A stretch of 18,619 nt of DNA, from NCBI GenBank assembly GCA_003577005.1, contig QEUW01000116.1, positions 1 to 18,619 of the forward strand. The letters run 5' to 3'. Position 1 is the first letter of the stretch. Each line of letters begins with the position of its first letter. The translations under genes were made by a program, and so were the position numbers. The notes under the pieces are model-generated. The model saw only the letters and a list, made by a program, of their open reading frames with translations. It searched no databases and was not told the origin of the DNA. Below, in pieces: positions 15,321 through 18,619 of this stretch. The stretch comes from Chloroflexota bacterium (GTDB taxonomy: Bacteria > Chloroflexota > Anaerolineae > Caldilineales > Caldilineaceae).

Positions 15321-17217
15321 ACCGGATATACTCTTTCCACCAGAGGGCAAAGTTGAGCAGATACCAGACCTTGGGCGCCTGTCTGCTCTCAAAGAGATGC
15401 TTTACCCCCTCATAGTCAAGAAAATCGGTCTGGGTGCAGAACTCCTCCAACTCCTGGCGAGTCTGGGCGCCGAGCCGATCAAAGAACCATTCATAGACCG
15501 GTACGCCAAAGCCTTGTTTTTTGCGGTCTATGAGTTCGTCGAGGATAAGACCACGCACCGCCTTCTTGAGGATCGACTTGAGCACACCCGAGCGCGTCTT
15601 GACTGGGGTGGGGATACTCAGCGCCAGTTCGACAAACTTATGGTCGAGGAAGGGGACGCGACCCTCCAGGCTGACCCCCATGCTCATCTTATCAACACGC
15701 ATAAGCAACAGTTCGGGCAGCCGCATGTTGAGGTCGATATAGGTCATCCAGTTGAGGTGGGAGCGTTCCCAGGCCTTGCTTTCAAAACGTTGGCGGATCG
15801 GCAGCAGCGCTTCCCATGAGCTAAAGCCGGCATACTCGCGGCGCAAGCGCGGCGAAAGCAGACACTGCTTTTCCGTGTCGGTGAACGCCTCAGCTCCCCC
15901 CCAGAAGATGGGCAGGTCCGCTGCGCCCCGGCGCAACCACTCATAGTAGGGGCGATTCTCCCTGCCAGTAGCGCGCAGCGCAGCTAACCCCAGGCGCTTG
16001 ACCAGGTTAGGTACCGGCAAATCATCATACGTTTGCAGAGTGAGCATGCGCTTCCACTGCGGATAGCCCCAAAACAGTTCGTCTGAGCCTTCACCGACCT
16101 GGCAGACGATCACCCCATTGTCGCGCGCCAGCTTGGAGACATAGTAGACCGGCACACAGACCGGGTCGGCGATCGGCTCATCTTGCAGTTGCACCATGCG
16201 CGGCAGAAAGTCGATCAAGTCGTCCTGCGTCAGGAGCAGTTCGTGATGGTCGGCGTTGACCAGCTTTGCCATCTGGCGGGCGTAGTGGAGTTCGTTCTGA
16301 TAGCTCTGGTACTCACCCTGATAGCCGATGGAGAAGGTCTTGATCGGCTGGGTTTCCCCCTCGGAAAAGAGGGCAGCATTGGTGCTCGAATCGATGCCGC
16401 CGGAGAGGAAGACCCCCACTGGCACATCGCTCACCTTGCGCAGCTTGACCGCAGTGCGCAATTCCTCCAACAGCCGCCGGGCGATCTCTTCTTCTGAGAC
16501 ACCGGTGAGCGGCTGGGTGTGCTCCCAGACCTCCCAATAGCGCTGCTCGGTCACCTGGCCACCGGCGTCGATGCGCAGCCAACAGCCGCCGGGCAGCTTT
16601 TTGATACCATCGAAGAGCGTCTGTGGCGCCGGCGTCGTCAGAAACGAGAGATAGTGGTAAAAAGCCTCTTCGTGGACGGCGCGCCTTTGTTCCGGATCTT
16701 GCAACAAGGCTTTGATCTCCGAGGCAAAGAGCAGCTTGCCACCACGCACCGTATAATAGAGCGGCTTGATGCCAATGCGGTCGCGGACTAGCCAGAGCGA
16801 CCGCTGCCGCGCATCCCAGATACCGATGGCAAACATGCCGCGGAAACGGTGCACACAGTCGATCCCCCACTCCTCATAAGCGTGGACGACGGTTTCGGTG
16901 TCCGAATGGTCGGTCTGCCAGACGTGCCCGCCGATGCGCTCCAGTTCGGCGCGGATCTCGGCGTGGTTGTAGATCTCGCCGTTGAAGACGATGCGCACGC
17001 TGCCGTCCTCGTTGCTCATGGGCTGCATGGCCGTCTCGGCCAGGTCGATGATCGCCAGACGGCGGAAGGCCAGCCCAATGCGCCGGTCCTCGGCCACCCA
17101 CGTCCGACCGCCGTCGGGGCCGCGGTGGATCATCGTGTCGCGCATACAGTCGAGCAGCGCCCGGTCGACCGGGGCGGCGTGGTCGTCAAATGCATAGATA
17201 CCGGTGATACCACACAT
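15319..17217 (-). CDS. asnB: Asparagine synthetase (glutamine-hydrolysing)
   Basis: This 632-residue enzyme amidates aspartate using glutamine and ATP. The N-terminal class II amidotransferase domain starts MCGITGIY with nucleophile C2, and has RGPDG (32-36), RLAIIDL (53-59) and FNGEIYN (78-84). The synthetase domain carries the ATP-pyrophosphatase loop SGGIDSS (272-278) and GEGSDELFWGYPQWK (375-389). The length and motif order are normal. Catalysis requires the Cys directly after Met, which fixes the start at 17217 although no good ribosome site is visible. AsnB paralogues often occur in exopolysaccharide clusters, where they may amidate a sugar acid or other acceptor rather than make asparagine. 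The position between an EPS-type regulator and glycosyltransferases fits this, but the substrate cannot be read from sequence. Confidence 0.94.
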   Translation of the reverse strand: MCGITGIYAFDDHAAPVDRALLDCMRDTMIHRGPDGGRTWVAEDRRIGLAFRRLAIIDLAETAMQPMSNEDGSVRIVFNGEIYNHAEIRAELERIGGHVWQTDHSDTETVVHAYEEWGIDCVHRFRGMFAIGIWDARQRSLWLVRDRIGIKPLYYTVRGGKLLFASEIKALLQDPEQRRAVHEEAFYHYLSFLTTPAPQTLFDGIKKLPGGCWLRIDAGGQVTEQRYWEVWEHTQPLTGVSEEEIARRLLEELRTAVKLRKVSDVPVGVFLSGGIDSSTNAALFSEGETQPIKTFSIGYQGEYQSYQNELHYARQMAKLVNADHHELLLTQDDLIDFLPRMVQLQDEPIADPVCVPVYYVSKLARDNGVIVCQVGEGSDELFWGYPQWKRMLTLQTYDDLPVPNLVKRLGLAALRATGRENRPYYEWLRRGAADLPIFWGGAEAFTDTEKQCLLSPRLRREYAGFSSWEALLPIRQRFESKAWERSHLNWMTYIDLNMRLPELLLMRVDKMSMGVSLEGRVPFLDHKFVELALSIPTPVKTRSGVLKSILKKAVRGLILDELIDRKKQGFGVPVYEWFFDRLGAQTRQELEEFCTQTDFLDYEGVKHLFESRQAPKVWYLLNFALWWKEYIR

Positions 17218-17250
17218 AGGGATGTGTCTTTCATCCTATCAGGCTGAAGG

Positions 17251-17277
17251 CAGCGCTATTTCTGGCTTGTAGCGCTG
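17251..17277 (-). other. 8-bp stem-loop across the regulator stop codon
   Basis: CAGCGCTA (17251-17258) pairs exactly with TAGCGCTG (17270-17277) around an 11-base loop. It covers the regulator stop codon and lies 33 bases before asnB. No T-run follows. It may moderate read-through or asnB translation, but chance is not excluded. Confidence 0.3.
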
Positions 17278-17816
17278 GCCTTGCGCTGAGATCCTATTGG
17301 TGTCCGCTTTTCTTTTTCGGTAACGCATAGATCATCCCCGGTAGGGAACTGCACCGTCAACCGGACACCTTCTACACAAAGAGCGGGCAGTTGCTGGTGC
17401 TCTGCGGTAGCCACGCTGATCTCCAATTCCAAACAGGTCAACCGGCAGATGTCGGCAATCTCGCCCTCGCCGGCCAGAATCACCTGATTGTACCCGGCGG
17501 CCTTGACATCTGCCAACAACTGCCTCGCCTCTGTGCGCATCCGCCGGTAGAGAGACAACGAAGCCTCGATGTATTCACCAGCCAGCCGTGCTTTGCGAGC
17601 AATGCCTTCGGGCGTGAGCAGATAGCTCCACTGCCAGCGGCCAATCCGCCTGATCTTGATGTAGCCCTTCCTCGACCAGCGTTTGAGGTACCAGTTGACC
17701 GTGCCGACCGCCACACCGACCCGCGCCGCCAGATCCGCCTGGGTGGTGACTGGCGACGAGGCGATCGCTTCGAGCAACTCGTATTCACTGGGTGAAGCCA
17801 GATTTTGATGCGCCAT
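17256..17816 (-). CDS. Winged-helix transcriptional regulator, EPS-associated MarR-like type
   Basis: The 186-residue protein has an N-terminal winged helix. The helix-turn-helix TQADLAARVGVAVGTVNWYLKRW lies at 25-47, the wing KIRRIGRWQWSYLLTPEG at 54-71, and a helical dimerisation-type region at 72-106. This pattern matches the short EPS-associated MarR-family regulators found beside exopolysaccharide genes. Unlike the roughly 110-residue basic form, it has a C-terminal part (109-165) with NQVILAGEGEIADICRLTCLE, suggestive of a small alpha/beta ligand-sensing domain, then a polar tail. It heads the asnB-glycosyltransferase operon, 38 bases before asnB. A palindrome overlaps its promoter, so autoregulation is likely. 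ATG 17816 has GGAT five bases upstream. Confidence 0.8.
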   Translation of the reverse strand: MAHQNLASPSEYELLEAIASSPVTTQADLAARVGVAVGTVNWYLKRWSRKGYIKIRRIGRWQWSYLLTPEGIARKARLAGEYIEASLSLYRRMRTEARQLLADVKAAGYNQVILAGEGEIADICRLTCLELEISVATAEHQQLPALCVEGVRLTVQFPTGDDLCVTEKEKRTPIGSQRKASATSQK

Positions 17817-17829
17817 GAAATCCAGTACA

Positions 17830-17857
17830 ATTCAGTCATTGAATTCAATGATTGAAT
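17830..17857. promoter_or_regulatory. 28-bp near-perfect palindrome, likely regulator operator
   Basis: Bases 17830-17857 form two 14-base half-sites that are reverse complements except at one position. The central 16 bases (TCATTGAATTCAATGA, 17836-17851) are a perfect palindrome. It begins 14 bases upstream of the regulator ATG and overlaps the -10 hexamer and predicted transcription start. It is therefore well placed for repression by the dimeric winged-helix protein encoded next to it. Confidence 0.75.
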
Positions 17858-17884
17858 AATATCAGCCAGTGATTCAAATGCCAA
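17856..17884 (-). promoter_or_regulatory. Sigma70-type promoter of the regulator-asnB-glycosyltransferase operon
   Basis: On the minus strand TTGGCA (17879-17884) and TATTAT (17856-17861) are separated by exactly 17 bases. The predicted start falls inside the palindrome, about 30-35 bases before the ATG at 17816. Confidence 0.65.
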
Positions 17885-17930
17885 ACTGAGCAGAGGGCAA
17901 GATGATAAGCTACCCCTATGACCAGCATAC

Positions 17931-17959
17931 TTGCCGAACGATGGGCGCCTTGCTATACT
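17931..17959 (+). promoter_or_regulatory. Promoter of the ribokinase-like gene
   Basis: TTGCCG (17931-17936) and TATACT (17954-17959) are separated by 17 bases, and TGC before the -10 makes it an extended -10 as well. Transcription would start near 17966, giving a leader of about 75 bases. It is divergent from the regulator promoter, with about 47 bases between the two -35 boxes. Confidence 0.65.
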
Positions 17960-17960
17960 C

Positions 17961-17973
17961 TGTGCAACGCACA
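17961..17973 (+). promoter_or_regulatory. Short dyad at the predicted start of the ribokinase-like transcript
   Basis: TGTGC-AAC-GCACA places five-base arms around a three-base centre exactly over the expected transcription start. This is a typical repressor-site position. The 11-base core GTGCAACGCAC recurs at 6317-6327, so specificity is uncertain. Confidence 0.35.
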
Positions 17974-18041
17974 ACCCGATAAGATAGGTGCTGGCGCTAT
18001 TACCTTCTTTGGGTGGCCGCCGGCGCAGGCAAAGGATGGCG

Positions 18042-18619
18042 ATGATGGCTGCTCCCAAAATCTGTGTGGTGGGTTCCTCTAATCTCGACATGAACAGCTA
18101 CGTGACCCGCTTCCCTGCGCCCGGCGAGACGGTCCACGGCCAGCGGTTTTCTACCGGCTACGGCGGCAAGGGAGCCAACCAAGCGGTGATGGCGGCGCGC
18201 CTGGGCGCTGCGGTCGCCTTTGTGGGCAAGGTCGGCAACGACCTCTTTGGACAGGACATGCTGGCCAACTTTCACACTGAAGGTATCGACGCCAGTTATG
18301 TCCAAACCACCGACGAGGCAGCCAGCGGTGTGGCTGTCATTACCATCGATGCCACCGGCATGAACAGCATCATTGTCATCCCCGGCGCCAATGGGTTGCT
18401 GACCGCGGCGGATGTGGAGGCGGCGCAACCGGCCATCGAAGGAGCCGACGTGCTGGTCTGCCAGCTCGAAGTGCCCATGCCGGCCAACCTGGCCGCGCTG
18501 CGGATCGCCCGCAAGGCCGGCAAGACCATTATCTTGAACCCGGCGCCGGTGAGCGAAGCTGTGCCGGATGAACTCCTGCGTCTGTCCGATGTTGTCTGCC
18601 CCAATGAAAATGAGAGCAC
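18042..18619 (+). CDS. rbsK: Ribokinase-like PfkB sugar kinase (C-terminus cut by window edge)
   Basis: The visible 192 codons encode the N-terminal two-thirds of a PfkB-family kinase that phosphorylates a sugar, most likely ribose, with ATP in the cytoplasm. Family features are the first strand [11 protein letters not shown] (8-18), the PfkB signature [16 protein letters not shown] (41-56), [11 protein letters not shown] (61-71), IVIPGAN (111-117) and LNPAPV (165-170). The GGKGANQA form favours ribokinase over fructokinase or adenosine kinase. The ATP-site motif near residue 250 lies beyond the window. Starts at 18036, 18042 and 18045 are in frame; AAAGG (18031-18035) is best spaced for 18042. 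It is the only plus-strand gene and is divergent from the polysaccharide cluster, so a shared role is not implied. Confidence 0.85.
   Translation, partial: MMAAPKICVVGSSNLDMNSYVTRFPAPGETVHGQRFSTGYGGKGANQAVMAARLGAAVAFVGKVGNDLFGQDMLANFHTEGIDASYVQTTDEAASGVAVITIDATGMNSIIVIPGANGLLTAADVEAAQPAIEGADVLVCQLEVPMPANLAALRIARKAGKTIILNPAPVSEAVPDELLRLSDVVCPNENES

Noticed and set aside
15312..15392. Upstream extension of the GT4 gene starting at 15311
   Set aside because: It overlaps the asnB C-terminus. The internal ATG has a GAGG site and begins with the family N-terminus.
17919..18091. Small plus-strand open frame starting at an ATG near 17919
   Set aside because: It runs through the ribokinase promoter and overlaps that gene in another frame, with no ribosome site.
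18000..18619. Minus-strand open frames at the right end
   Set aside because: They are antisense to the ribokinase-like gene, which has the PfkB signature in the plus frame.
1..18619. CRISPR arrays, tRNA or rRNA genes, insertion sequences
   Set aside because: No regularly spaced repeats, cloverleaf-like segments, rRNA stretches or transposase motifs were seen on either strand.

Overview
The window looks like a GC-rich, tightly packed bacterial chromosome segment, most likely from a Chloroflexota bacterium (Anaerolineae, Caldilineae or Ardenticatenia type). That placement is an inference from the gene mix: a variant CcmE with a CxxxY haem site, a DUF2007 protein, an O-antigen-ligase/TPR giant and a DUF3782-like protein. 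I have no marker gene to confirm it. Every gene except the last is on the minus strand, so transcription runs from right to left. There are no rRNA, tRNA, CRISPR or transposase genes, and no intergenic gap exceeds about 225 bases.

Region A (1-4558) is a cytochrome c maturation (System I) cluster, transcribed ccmE, dihaem membrane cytochrome, ccmA, ccmB, ccmC. The last gene is cut by the window edge. CcmABC supply and load haem and CcmE carries it. The CcmE is the CxxxY variant rather than the classical HxxxY one. The second gene is an unusual anchored cytochrome with two CxxCH sites, a large extracytoplasmic beta-rich region and a short cytoplasmic tail.

Region B (4664-10027) holds a small DUF2007 protein, a WecA/TagO-type polyprenyl-phosphate sugar-1-phosphate transferase, and a 1231-residue O-antigen-ligase/polymerase-like membrane protein ending in TPR repeats. 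A strong inverted repeat separates the last two. Together they suggest initiation of lipid-linked glycan synthesis and its polymerisation or ligation.

Region C (10109-17816) starts, in transcription order, with a winged-helix regulator of the EPS-associated MarR-like type. It continues with asparagine synthetase asnB, two GT4 glycosyltransferases joined by overlapping stop/start codons, a methyltransferase, a third GT4 with its own extended -10 promoter, and a coiled-coil PD-(D/E)XK-like protein with its own promoter. The regulator has a sigma70-like promoter (TTGGCA, 17-bp spacer, TATTAT) overlapped by a 28-bp near-perfect palindrome, a good candidate for an autoregulatory operator. A perfect 28-bp inverted repeat lies exactly after the stop codon of the middle GT4 gene.

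Region D (17931-18619) is a divergent plus-strand ribokinase-like gene, cut by the right edge, with a well-formed promoter and a small dyad at the expected transcription start.

I saw no defence system or other complete novel machine. The observations most worth checking are the variant Ccm cluster with its built-in cytochrome, the regulator/operator pair heading the polysaccharide cluster, and the perfect 28-bp inverted repeat.
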